A stretch of DNA of 64,000 nt from Turritopsis dohrnii. Lineage: Eukaryota > Cnidaria > Hydrozoa > Anthoathecata > Oceaniidae. Under the pieces are notes generated by a model. That model saw only the letters and a list, made by a program, of their open reading frames with translations. It did no database searches and had not been told where the DNA came from. The DNA lies in NCBI GenBank assembly GCA_027922465.2, contig BQMF02000615.1, forward strand, positions 124,001 through 188,000, given 5' to 3'. Below, piece after piece: positions 34,370-63,901 of this stretch (the stretch's first letter is position 1; every line of letters starts with the position of its first letter). Made by a program: the position numbers and the translations under genes.

Positions 34370-35498
34370 TTTGAAAAATTGTGACGAGAAAGAGAATGAA
34401 TGAAACTAATAAAATGTTGGTTTAAATGTTGGCAGAAATTTTATAGGGGTAGCAAATCGTACCAACATGTTGCCCAAAATGTTGGTGAAAATGTTGTCCT
34501 AAATGTTGTCTCGATTTGCGGCCGCCTTAAGAGCATCGTTTAATAGAGGTTGGCGTTCATTAGAGGAAAAACGGTAAAAGTTTTTCACAGCGATCACGTT
34601 CGTTCAAAGGAGGACATTTAAGTTTGCGGACGCGCTGGACTTGCTTCCGTTAAAAATAATATGGTGGTCAAAGTGACGGAAATTTGCACGGGTTCGCCTA
34701 CGAAGTTCTATTTTGCTTCGTGGCTTAATTTATACGATTATTATTGCTGATTCAAGCAGTTTCAAGTCCTTAGCCGAAAGCATGGCTTTGGAACATTCAA
34801 TAGCATGTTTTTTTGAGAGAATAACAGGGAAGTTGCTGTTGAAAACGAAGAAAAAGCAAGAAATTTGTGGGATTTCATGGGTATCTTAGGTGCTAGCACT
34901 TACTAGCCGATTTTTGTGAGTTATGAAGTTTTCCCAGCCATAAGGGAAATGAAAATGAGAAGACAAAACATGAAATATTAATGGGGAAAAAACTAGAGAT
35001 ACCAGTGTTTTTTTGTTTTGAAGATATTTTACTCCAAACTCTACGAAAAAATCAACATCCACTACCTAAGAATTATGATAACACAATGCTTTTATGCAGC
35101 CTTGTAGACATAAAAGGTAAGCACTGAGTCTTTTCTTGAAGGGAAAAACTTGTTTTGCTAATGTTTTTTGTTTGTTTTCATCTTATTTCCTTCAAAATCT
35201 TAGGAACCTTTGGACACATTTCACACAAAGCAACAACAGAATCTCGCAGTTTCGAAATGAATATTTTTATAACTGATCAAAATCAAAATCACTATCAAAA
35301 TTAACAGGTATATAAATTACATTCTATAATCATCAGACAGTACAAGTCAAATTTTCTCTTTCTGGTAACCTTTTGCTCTGGTCTCAACCTTTCGGAATTA
35401 CGATTCACCCTGATGTGGTGCTCCCTCATCATACTTAACAAACGATGACTGTTTGGCTTCATTCTGCAAAACATTCTGGGTGAGGTTCTATATGTAAC

Positions 35499-35529
35499 CA
35501 TGGAGGTAGAAAAAATTTCTACCTCCATG
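35499..35529. repeat. Perfect short hairpin
   Basis: 14-bp arms CATGGAGGTAGAAA and TTTCTACCTCCATG with a 3-base spacer. Confidence 0.9.
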
Positions 35530-36649
35530 ATATAACTTGTTCACTGTAGGTACCTTAACCTGTATACCATATTTTTGTAGAAATTCAACCAGATGGTCTT
35601 CCAACATTATACATTTTTACAGTATTACTCTTTGATGGAAATTTCTGGCAAAAATACACATCGGATCATCAATGATGTGCTCTAAAATATTATGTATAAT
35701 ATTTTTGTAGATTGATGCTTTCTGTTTGGATAATGATTTTGCTTAAAAGAATTCTTACTTACCTATTTGTGCAATACACTCTGTTTCACCACATTTTTTA
35801 TGGATTTATGACCTAACGAATATTTGTGAAATAAGAGCAATTTTACACTGTTTGAATACGACTAAATTACAAACAAGAGTGAACAGAATTTTGAATTAAT
35901 ACTTTAGCATTTTGTGCACATGGTTACCAACGAAACTCTTTCCTTGATAAGCTTTTCGTTGGACATGAAGTTTATTTAAAGTTTTTATCCAAGATACCTT
36001 AAGGGAAGAAATAATTGCAAAAGAATTGTTGGGTAATTAAAAATTACGAATCAATGGTTGAAAAAATCGTGAATTGTGGAATTAAAGATTGAGAACCTGC
36101 CAGTCTATCTTGAAAATATGGGCTTAAAGATAGCAATTTATAAAAAAGGGATCTTTTTAGTGTTTTATGTCTGATAACACAAAGAATGATTAAAAAACAT
36201 TGTTTGCTTCTGCGAAGAAAAAGTAAAAGTGTGTTTTTTGTGCTAATCTATTCTTCATAAACAGGAATTATCATCAAAAATATCAAATGCACTTCACATC
36301 ACTCCCTCACCTGCTATCACCCATTCCCATTCTTCATCAGACTCGTATTCTGATTCTAAAAAAACTGTCAAATCTACTACTGCTTGTACTGATAACATAT
36401 GATAAGATCACATCAAAATTTAATGGCGTTTTTGCTTTTCCCGAGTCAGGTTTCATTTTTTTATGTGTATATATTGGATTTATATATTGGATATATTGGA
36501 TTATATGCTCAATAGATTTTTTAAAATTTCTTCCCTTAAGGTGTACATGGATTGGCTTTTTCTTTAATTAATAAACTTTTTTTAGTGATTTAATTTGTTC
36601 AAGCTAGATAGAGTAAAAAAGTATTACCTTATTCGAATTAATTAATGCG

Positions 36650-36990
36650 GGATAAACTTTTGCAATACTTATTTTTGCGAATGAAGACCGAAAAATTTGC
36701 ATTTTGCAATACTTATTTTTGCGAATCATGGTCATTTGAAAAAAATTTGGAAAATTTACAGTTTGGAAATAACGAAACAAGTATCAATTCAAAAAATGAA
36801 ATTCAAAGAAGAAAAGATTTGGACAAATTTTTGCGAATGTGGCAAATTTGAAAAAATATTACGACATTAATTTTGCGAATGCCTGTTTTTGAAAAAATTT
36901 TGCGAGATAAATTTTTACGAATGCTTGTTTTTGAAAGATTTTGCGGGATTAATTTTTGTGAATTGGGGCCAAATTCGCAAAAAATTAGTA
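36650..36990. repeat. TTTTTGCGAAT-word repeat
   Basis: The words TTTTTGCGAA, TTTTGCGAGA, TTTTACGAATGC and AAATTCGCAAAAA recur about ten times in irregular spacing. Related CGCGAAAATAAATCC words appear at about 52015-52380, and TTTTCGCGG words at 63899-63950. Confidence 0.5.
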
Positions 36991-37214
36991 ATCACAAAAA
37001 TTTATATCACAAGATTTTATCCTGCATTAATTAATATGCATAAGGTATATATACTCCTATCTTAAATGTTTACTAACTTTTACTTTTACCGATTGTAACT
37101 ATATAGGTATAATAATAGTTCAGCTTCTATTACCAATGTTGTATATATTCATTAATGACTGAGATGTGTGCTTAGCCTGGATCCACCTGAACTTAACACA
37201 TTTGTTCTTGCTGT

Positions 37215-37985
37215 TTTTTACTTTTCTTTTGATGACACGAAAGGCAGTTTTTTCAGTTTCATTTTGTCAGATAACAAGTTTGTGGCTGTTGTTTGCTTTA
37301 ATAGAACAGTACTTGAATGTTCATGAGCTATTTTCTCAAGTTGATTAATTGGGAAAGACTTGGGAGCACTTTTCACCAGGTAATGTTCTGGTGTTGCATA
37401 CAGGCCTACAGGTTGCACATCTTTCTCTGAAAATTGTTTACCACACTGTGGACACGTGCTTTGTGTTTTTTCTTTCACCCTGTATGAGTGGAAATATACA
37501 GTATAGGCAGAAGGAGTGCTCACATTTATTAATCCCCTAACAAACATGGCAAATACACATGGCAAGTGAGGATTTGTTTCTGAGTCAAGGTCCTCCAGTT
37601 TTACATTTTTTATTTTAAATGAGCCTCAGGTGTTTCCCTAGCCAAGTCAAATAGTAATTTCTCTTGTCCAAATATCACCAGTCGTTGGTCTTCCATGTGT
37701 TTATTTTTTTTGGTCTGCCTCAAACTAAGTTTTTGTCCTCTTTCACAGACTTTGCAGTTAGCACTATGAGGTTCCCAAGTAACGGTTTTCTAGTGTGTGA
37801 TATTGTTTTTTTCATGTATGTTATCATTGTTGTGTAGCACGACATACACATTTTAGTAGGATGAAAATCTGCTACATCACTTTCTATATCTAGGAAGAAG
37901 GCTGTGTTGACCTTTGTAATCGTTCAAAATTTTCCTTGATATATAACGAGTGTTTCTGCAGTCCGTTTTCACACATTCTGCATAG
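37215..37985 (-). pseudogene. RAG1-like N-terminal zinc-binding region, broken fragment
   Basis: Read on minus from a probable splice acceptor (ATTTCTTAG just before 37985), the pieces are in order: LCRMCENGLQKHSL; then, one frame over, FFLDIESDVADFHPTKMCMS with Cys-Tyr following; then VTWEPHSANCKVCERGQK; then LEDLDSETNPHLPC; then STCPQCGKQFSEKD and a segment with LVKSAPK and NQLEKI. This order matches the non-core half of vertebrate RAG1: a CxxC knuckle, a DV..xHPT.xC..C motif, W.PH...C..C, then the RING finger with its D..ETN..H..C run and final CPxC, followed by the second zinc finger. At least three frame changes and a stop break it, and several RING ligands are lost (N-x-H-x2-C-x2-A). 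No RAG1/Transib catalytic core is visible downstream. It could derive from a RAG1L/N-RAG-TP-type mobile element or a host gene. Confidence 0.6.
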
Positions 37986-38769
37986 CTAAGAAATATTTTT
38001 TGTGTGGGGTTTCGGGTCAGCCATGACAGATATAAGGGGCGAAGGTACTTGGCACTTGAATGTATTTTAAAGAAAAATGAAAAAACACTGGAAGATGAGT
38101 CCTTTTGAGAAATACAAAGGATTGATAGTACTTTCTGAGGAAATAGATGGTAAGTCTGGGAAAACTTCGGAAGATGTTGAATCTTGCGAGTAAAAATCTG
38201 TCATTTTTTAATCGTAACCAAGCATCGAGTTTCGCGCCAACAGCAGGTTCAAATTAATCAAATCCTGCATTTTTACGTTCCAGAAGCAAGTTCACTCTTT
38301 TGGCAATCATATCAATCTAGAATATATTCAGTTTTGATCACTTTTGCCGAAATTTGAACTGCATTTGGGTGAGCTTCTGTGTCCCAGATAAATGTGCTTC
38401 TGCTCAAGTTTTCGTAAATTATTTTGCGCATGCGCATTTTTAAATGTCGTGCTTCTCGGTGGGATTGAACGAACGTGCGATATTAACTTGTGTGATCTGC
38501 GTTTTTCGAATGTTTCCCGCAGATTTGGAAAACAATGAAATCGAGAAAGCTGCATGGCTCAACTTACCGAAAATTAAACGACATAAGAATCCAATATATT
38601 AATTTGTATGGAGGTAACCAATCATACCGGCTTTTTTTATCATCGAGAATGCTCTTCGATATGATTCACCACCAAACACAAGGGTTTAAGGCAGATGACC
38701 TGATAATGTAAATTATAAAATATACTTTTTAACTGTTGGTTTTGTTTGAGAAACTCCAATTTAAAAGTT

Positions 38770-57532
<18,763 letters not shown>

Positions 57533-58008
57533 TGTATTTTAACATAGAGTCTTTATTGAATTAGATAGATTCATTCTTATAACTCAGGTCTGTGGAGATC
57601 TGGGATGGGCGAGAAGCAATTGGTCCTGAAATAAGTTAAAGGCACGTTTCATACAGTGTTTGTTCGATAATGCTACATCATGACCTCTTTGTCTTTACTG
57701 CAGTAAACAGTGTAAGCAATTTGGGGTTCTGTTTTGGCAGAAAATTGCTGATCTGGGCCTAACATTGAAGCCCCACTTCTGTGAGGTCATATGTTTTTTG
57801 TGAAATCCGAGAGCTTTCGGAGATTCGGAGCTTTCTGACTTGAGTATCATGATCCAAGTGACCATTAATTTTTGGAACTGTGTAACGAGCTTTCAATATG
57901 ACGTATTTATGTCTAAGTTATTTACGAATGGAGTATAAACTCCGTGGTGAGACCTTCATGTAACTTCCACAACGGGATTCTATTTAGTTTTTTGTTTGTT
58001 TTTTGTTA
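57533..58008. other. S6K 3' UTR and downstream sequence
   Basis: No gene seen. No canonical AATAAA lies close to the stop codon. Confidence 0.4.
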
Positions 58009-58334
58009 GGGACTGTTCACAAATGACGTCAACTGTTAGGGGGGGAGGGGGGGGTTATACTAAAGTTGACGCTGGTTGACGGGGGAGGGGGGGGGGGGGA
58101 GGGGGATGTGATACTAGTTGACGTCAACCCACAAAATTTTGCAGAACCTTGATTTTTCTAATTAAGTAAAAGTTTTTTATGAAAATGTTAACACTGAATG
58201 TGATCTTGATGTGGGTCAAACGATGACGTCAACTGAGGGGGAGGGGGCAACGCAAAGTTGACGCAGGTTGACAGAGGGGGGAGGGGGGGTCAAAAATCTT
58301 GAAAAAATGGTTGACGTCATTTGTGAACAATCCC
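58009..58334. mobile_element. 326-bp MITE with TTA target duplication
   Basis: The inverted termini start GGGACTGTTCACAAATGACG on the left, with the complement on the right (one mismatch near the tip). TTA flanks both sides (58006-58008 and 58335-58337), suggesting a Harbinger-like (TWA) origin. Inside are TGACGTCAAC repeats and long G-rich tracts, including a G13 run near 58090. Confidence 0.8.
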
Positions 58335-58337
58335 TTA

Positions 58338-61030
58338 GTAAAGGTGACCATTAATTTATCGCGCTATCATTAAATTATTTTTCAAGTAGTTTTTTTTTAC
58401 TGAATTTTAACTTATGTGCAGTTAGGGTATGAAACATGTACTTTCTTCTGAATTATCGAGAGGATTATTATTATTAGTAGTATTATTGTAACCGATGTTT
58501 CCGATTGGATGTTCGGTTTAGGACGACTTTCTATATTTAATGAATTGTTTAAAAATTTAAAAGCGATGAAAATCTATTTTGAAGTAGGAAAAAATTTCGC
58601 AGTTATTTCCGCTTTTTATGAATTTTTAGGACGTTTCTTTTGCTTTCAGAATTTTGAGAACGATTTTTCCCTGAGCATTTGATGGTGTCTTCCACAACCC
58701 ATAAAGCACATTCGTTGAAATCACTGCGGAGGGTACATTTCTAAAGAAATATTCACACTATTTCAATGAAAATGCTCTTCCCCGCAGTATTTGCGACTGG
58801 AAATAGATCGTTATTTTTCAACTCCGATTTTATAATAAGTAATTTTATAGAAATGTTATCGGCTAAAAAGATTTTCCGTCACACTTCTCTTCCATCCAAT
58901 AAAAAGATGGCGGAGAAGAAGTGAGAAATATATATCACGAGAAAGGAATTTTAAAACATTTAGTCGATATTTATTTGTTCACGTTTAAAAATATATTATT
59001 CATATAGCTTTATTTATTTTAGTGGTGCATTGCTTCCAACTCTATGTTAGTGCGACCACGACAAAGAATGTTCAATGTGTTTAGTGTGGTCAAATTTACG
59101 ATGTAACTGCAGTGTTGATTTTGGAGCTTGGAGCAGTGTTTCCACTAGATCTAGTGTCAATCGTTGAAAAGCGTTTTTTAAAATATTGTTTTTGAAAGCA
59201 CAAGTAGTTGACGTGCGAAATAAATTATTTGTTTTTATGACAGTATTCTGTTCATCCAACCTCACCATCGAAATGAGGCATGTCATCATCGAAAGATCAT
59301 CTGTGTAGCAAACTATGAGAAGTTACCTCTTAGTCTGCTCAACCAGACATGACTTGAGTTCACATTTGTGCTCAAAAGAAAGTCTCTTTTTACGAAAACA
59401 TATGCTAGTGAAAACCGCCTAAAGGACTTCTAAAAGTACTTTCAATTACATAAATGCGCCATTTCACGGTTGAAAAGATAAGCTAGAATGTTCTCGAATC
59501 TCATGTTACATAAGATCCTAATAAAATTTACTTTACTTTATATAAATTGGAGACTACTCAAAAACCCAATTCAAATTCTCCCAAGTGTTGACCAACCTTT
59601 AATTGTTCACATCGTTTGTCCGTCAGTTTGATTTTAATCAGCTTTCAGGATAGTCATCACCCCTTGCTGCATGTTTTCAGTTTTGTGTCCATAACTTTTG
59701 ATGTGGTTATTTTTTCATCAACAAAGTATATATTTTTGAAAACCTGATAAAATTCCCGATCTAATGAACATAATTTTATTTTCAATATATTTAGTTTTAA
59801 AAAGTTATTGCGGATAAGGGCATGTTGAAAAGGCTTAATTTCTAGGAGCTCCAAGGACCCTTCGAAAAATATTTTCTGCGACGTTTTTATGTTATTGTGT
59901 TCTATGTTTACTAATTTAAAAAAGTTACTACAGTTTTTCTAAACAAGTCGTAGTTCTGATGAAGTAAAAGATTTACGAAAAACACTCATTAAAATAGCCT
60001 TTCCTTGACTTTCTCCCTTCATTGCAGAGCGAATAATGTACTTAAAGAAAAAATTGTAGTAACGTTTTGTCCTATTCTTTCAATTGCAAAAAAACTATGT
60101 AACTATACCTCCATCGTAGGGGTTTTTGGAGGTATTTAAAGACAGATAAGTAACGCAAAAATACTTACCGAGAAAACGTCTTCCAAATAAATTCCATTTT
60201 GCGATCAGTTGAATAAACCACTTTACAAAAGAAACAATAGCTGTTATTTGCTTACATGAATAAATAATAAGTCTACTATTAAAAGAGAACATAGTCCTTG
60301 TAAACATGCAGAATAGATCTGTAAACAAATTGCAATAAGCATGAAATGAAATACCACCAAATTTAAAATATTGTACCAAATGATAAATTTTTATAGCATC
60401 ATATATACATTTTCAGAAAGCTCTCTGAAAGCTTTATCTTTCTATAATATATAAAAAAAATCTGATTTTTTTTCGATTACAGGGGTGATGACTATCCTTA
60501 ATAACATCTACCGATTCCAATAATATAGTAAAGTTTTTATTCCTATCTGTTTTTAGTTTTGGACCGTAACCTTGTTCCTATTGGATAGTCGATGGTCACG
60601 TGACTGATGGCAAGTGAATGTAGATTGTCATGTAACATGAACGCAAATAAAAATATTTTTTCCAATACTGCTGTGATATACACAAAACTGAAAATTTAGG
60701 AGTTAGTGAACTTTTATGAATGGGTTGTTCGATTCTTCGTGATTTCAACCAATCATGTTTGAAAAACCCTTACACTTGTTTTCTGGCTGATTTCAACGCT
60801 ATCATCCAGCCCCTTTGGTGGAGTTTTTTTTAAAAGACTTGGCAGTAAAGTTTTTAACAGTCCGTCCATGTGAACGACGAAAGTTCTCGACATTCTGTCC
60901 ATATGAACGACGGCAGTCCGTCCATGTGAACGACTAAAGTAATTTTCAAATTCAACATCAACTTTTGTTTTATCATATTTTATAGAACGATTTTTTCACT
61001 ATTGATATTATTATGTCCTTCTCCCTGCTC
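58338..61030. other. Intergenic sequence, no gene recognised
   Basis: AT-rich. Small frames (59047-59289 minus, 60095-60379 minus) have no identifiable domain or splice context. A short tandem repeat lies at 60858-60934. Confidence 0.5.
60858..60934. repeat. Imperfect tandem repeat, three copies of CAGTCCGTCCATGTGAACGA
   Basis: Three copies of a 21-22 bp core (one with CATTCTGTCCATATGAACGA), unevenly spaced. Confidence 0.8.
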
Positions 61031-61165
61031 AATACAATATTTTGATACCATGACAACCCTAACATGATATTGTTGATGATTCCAACTCACAACCTCGTTT
61101 CCTCAATATTTTGATACCATAACAACCCTAACATGATATTGTTGATACTCACAACCTCGTATCCA
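61030..61165. repeat. Tandem duplication of about 70 bp
   Basis: CAATATTTTGATACCATRAC with ACCCTAACATGATATTGTTG and CTCACAACCTCGT occurs twice, with an 8-base indel between copies. It directly abuts the 157-bp MITE. Confidence 0.9.
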
Positions 61166-61173
61166 GGAGTGTA

Positions 61174-61330
61174 TGCATCTACCGGTTTCAAACCATCAAA
61201 CTTCTCAGTGAAAACTCTGTTAAAAGCGTTTGGAAGAACGAGACATCACTTGGCCAAAACCTCACCCTCCCAAACAAATTTAACAAGGTTTTGACCGTAA
61301 AGATTAGCTGGTTTGAAACCGGTAGATGCA
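61174..61330 (+). mobile_element. 157-bp MITE, copy A
   Basis: 22-bp perfect terminal inverted repeats starting TGCATCTACCGGTTTCAAAC. TA borders both ends, suggesting a Tc1/mariner-type MITE. A second copy in reverse orientation lies at 62850-63006 and differs by one base. Confidence 0.9.
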
Positions 61331-62006
61331 TATACAGCCAGGGACGTATTAAAGGACTATCTTGGGGTAAGAGGTTCTTCATCTCAGTAAGGTTCCATTC
61401 ACACATACCATGATTCTTTGCAACTCACTCTTAACAAATGAAGCTTTGTTAAGATGGTTGAAACGAATGATCATCACAGTGTAAATGATTCCTACTACTC
61501 AAGGACTTTTCAAGTAACAACAGGGTTGCCAGCGGACCTTGAAAAGCCTTGTATTTAAAGAAGTACCTTAAATAACCTTGAAAAGTCATTCGATGACCTT
61601 GAAAATTTGGGAAATTTTTCTCATTTGTGTTTTTTTTTTCTTTTTCTGTAGATTATTTTCATTTACATACTACTTTTAGGTGCAGTAAGTATACAACTTA
61701 TTGTCTTTTTAACAATATCTGTAACAATATCTGTAACAATATCTGCTGTAGTTATTTATACGTGGATAAACAATCAATCAAACGTTTAAGATTTAAGTTT
61801 GACGGATTTCTTACCTCAACTTGTTTGCTAATAGGAAGCTGTAACTGTTTTTGTATTTTATTTTTCCGCAGACAGAGGAAAAACATTTTGACAATTTTAG
61901 TGATTTTTAGACATTCTTTTGAATACAGGATTGATAGAGATTGATAAAAGGTTGCTGTTTCACCTGCCGACTGCAATTAGTAGTTGACTTACCGCCAGAG
62001 ATACAT

Positions 62007-62135
62007 ACCTTATCGGGGAAAATTTCGTCTTTTTGCAAAATTTTACTAATACTTTCTCATAAATTTCACTTCTTCAAAACTTTTCGTCGGGGAAACTTTT
62101 CGTCACTTCCCCGACGAAATTATACCCGATAAGGT
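62007..62135. mobile_element. 129-bp MITE, ACCTTATCGG family, copy 2
   Basis: The terminal ACCTTATCGGG and its complement share the first ten bases with the copy at 55773. An inner palindrome TTTCGTCGGGGAAACTTTTC continues the same CGACGAAA theme, so both belong to one family. Confidence 0.8.
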
Positions 62136-62149
62136 AACATTGCTCTTAC

Positions 62150-62305
62150 TTGGCTGAAGGCCAGTGTTCAATCATTCGATGGCCCCTAATGGGCTGATAC
62201 ACTGCTTTAAGCGCATATCAGACTAGAGTGACTGGACTCGAACATTTTTCGCGACGGTCACACTCAAATGTACGAACCTTCGCCGCTACACCTTCGCTAT
62301 TAGTA
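62150..62305 (-). ncRNA. tRNA-derived SINE head
   Basis: On minus, an A-box-like TAGCGAAGGTGTAGCGG (62299-62283) is followed about 45 bases later by a B-box-like TTCGAGTCCAG (62242-62232), the internal RNA polymerase III promoter of tRNA-derived SINEs. The wider A-B distance would suit a tRNA with a long variable arm. The acceptor stem does not fold cleanly, so it is not a functional tRNA gene. The 3' boundary is unclear. Confidence 0.45.
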
Positions 62306-62652
62306 TCTACTACTGTGAGAAGGACTTCTATTTATAAAGTTTTATATGGACTATAATACATTAGTTTTTATAATTTATATAGAAAGGAGAGTGTAACACA
62401 CTACGCGGATTAGTATATACTAGCAACTCGCGTAAAAGTTTTTTTACGCCTTTAGTTTCAAAAAGGATTTGCAGAAAATCCCGTGTGCGAACCCCGTGAC
62501 GAAATTAAATCACGGAATCGCCACTGGAAAGTGTACTGATGTTGTAGAGCTCGAAAAACTGATCAAAAAAATGTATGGGATTGTTTCCCTACGACCCACC
62601 GTTACAGAGAGATATCGTCGATCAAAGATTTTGATGACGTCATAGCCGCAGT

Positions 62653-63183
62653 GCATCCTTGAATACATCCTTGGTCGATTTTTTGTTGCTTCTTTTCTTA
62701 ACATTTCTTGAATATTTATACGAAAATAGCATATCATGCCCAAGCTTAACATGATGTTGATTCGTATGTCTCACCAAGGACATCAGAACAACTACGACTC
62801 TTCTGGTCCCACCAGGCTTGAACATTTTATACGCTATCATAGCTGTATATGCATCTACCGGTTTCAAACCAGCTAATTTTTACGGTCAAAACCTTGTTAA
62901 ATTTGTTTGGGAGGGTGAGGTTTTGGCCAAGTGATGTCTCGTTCTTCCAAACGCTTTTAACAGAGTTTTCACTGAGAAGTTTGATGGTTTGAAACCGGTA
63001 GATGCATACCCTCATAGTAATTTTTATATTTTCTAATTAACATTTTCGAATCCCGGACAAAGCAAGAAGTTGTATGATTTTTTCGCAAAGGCCTCATATA
63101 TACGATGGCGCTTTGCCCCCCAACGCCCAAAAGAAGAAATCATATGGCTACAAGCTGAAGTCCTTGTAGTAGTAGTAGTAATG
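62653..63183. mobile_element. Retroposon-like insertion with GTA-repeat tail
   Basis: It is bordered by identical GCCGCAGT (62645-62652 and 63184-63191) inside repeat family A and ends in a GTAGTAGTAGTA tail, which suggests a SINE/LINE-type insertion. It carries the 157-bp MITE copy B. Confidence 0.6.
62850..63006 (-). mobile_element. 157-bp MITE, copy B
   Basis: The reverse complement of copy A with a single base difference, same length, TA on both sides. It is nested in the retroposon-like insertion. Confidence 0.9.
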
Positions 63184-63439
63184 GCCGCAGTACCAAAAAT
63201 AATTTAGGCCCAAATGTTGCGTCACCCGATCACCCGTATCGCGGACCCTAAAAAACGTCAGTTATCCCTGAAAAAGATGGCAGAAGTAACGGTCCCAAAT
63301 CGTCACTCTCGTTAATGCGGAAACGGAAAATCTGGATGAATAACTTTGAAGCGAGTTTATACAAACATTTTTCGATTTTTTAAAGATATACAATCAAGAT
63401 TGGTTAACCGTGGATGTTTTAAATTTCTACAGAGTCGAT

Positions 63440-63901
63440 TTCGTTAGAATCTTGTTACTTCAAGCTTGGACCGCATTCCGTAAAATTCGAAACGAGGTAA
63501 AAAAAGACATCCGTAATACGAAAGCAAACTTTTACAAGAAAGCTCTGTCATCGAAACGCCCGAAAGAAGTTTGGAACACAATCCATCAAATTCTTAACCC
63601 TAGCCCTAAAAATATCGATGCAGATCCCAATGTACTTAATGAACACTACAACACCACAGCAGTAAGGCTCTTGAACTCTGTAGCTAAGCCTGAAGAAACT
63701 CTCCGCAACTTTATCGATTCACTTCCTGTCAACCCAAACACATTCAGCTTCTCCAAAACTACCTACTCAGACACAAGGAAAGCAATCCTCTCCCTTCGCA
63801 ATGATTGTTCCACCGGACAAGATAAAATACCCTCGAAATTCTTAAAACTCTGCATTAATGAAATCACCAGTCCCATTTGCCACATACCTTACTGGTACTA
63901 A
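63440..63901 (+). pseudogene. LINE ORF2 fragment (linker and start of reverse transcriptase)
   Basis: The frame from about 63440 reads AWTAFRKIRNEVKKDIRNTK, FYKKALSSKRPKEVWNTIHQ, then KTTYSDTRKAILSLRNDCST, GQDKIPSKFLK and EITSPICHI. This is the region between endonuclease and reverse transcriptase in jockey/CR1/RTE-like LINEs, up to the first RT motif (G.D.IP...LK). It stops abruptly at a TAA (63899-63901) where an unrelated TTTTCGCGG repeat begins. The catalytic YADD region is absent. The upstream sequence in the same frame is unrelated, so both ends are truncated. Confidence 0.75.

Larger units (their letters stand above)
31788..34527. mobile_element. PIF/Harbinger DNA transposon, nearly complete
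   Basis: Terminal inverted repeats of about 27 bp start AGGCGGCCGCAAATCGAGAC. The left arm begins at 31788 and the right arm ends at 34527. Direct TAA duplications lie on both sides (31785-31787 and 34528-34530), which is the 3-bp TWA duplication of PIF/Harbinger. Inside are two convergent genes, a MADF-type DNA-binding protein (plus) and a DDE transposase (minus), the standard two-gene layout. The left subterminal region is packed with AATGTTGGCCAACATT palindromes. The arms are nearly identical, so insertion is recent. Confidence 0.95.
34528..37214. other. Intergenic sequence right of the Harbinger element
   Basis: No gene recognised. It contains a perfect short hairpin at 35499-35529 (14-bp arms of CATGGAGGTAGAAA) and, at 36,650-36,990, a stretch dominated by repeated TTTTTGCGAAT-like words. 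A minus frame at 35301-35528 has protein-like basic composition but no identifiable family. Confidence 0.5.
62400..63285 (+). repeat. Interspersed repeat family 'A', copy 3, interrupted
   Basis: The left part 62400-62652 and right part 63184-63285 together align with copy 2 (30664-30935, reverse). They share GAGCTCGAAAAACTGATC, AAAGATTTTGATGACG, ATTTAGGCCCAAAT and CGTCAGTTATCCCT. The interruption is bordered by a direct GCCGCAGT duplication. Confidence 0.7.

Noticed and set aside
58904..58923. AAGATGGCGGAGAAGAAG followed by a stop, as a gene start
   Set aside because: Only four codons after the ATG before TGA and no splice donor in register.
62150..62305. Functional tRNA gene
   Set aside because: A- and B-box-like blocks exist but the stems do not fold; it fits a SINE better.
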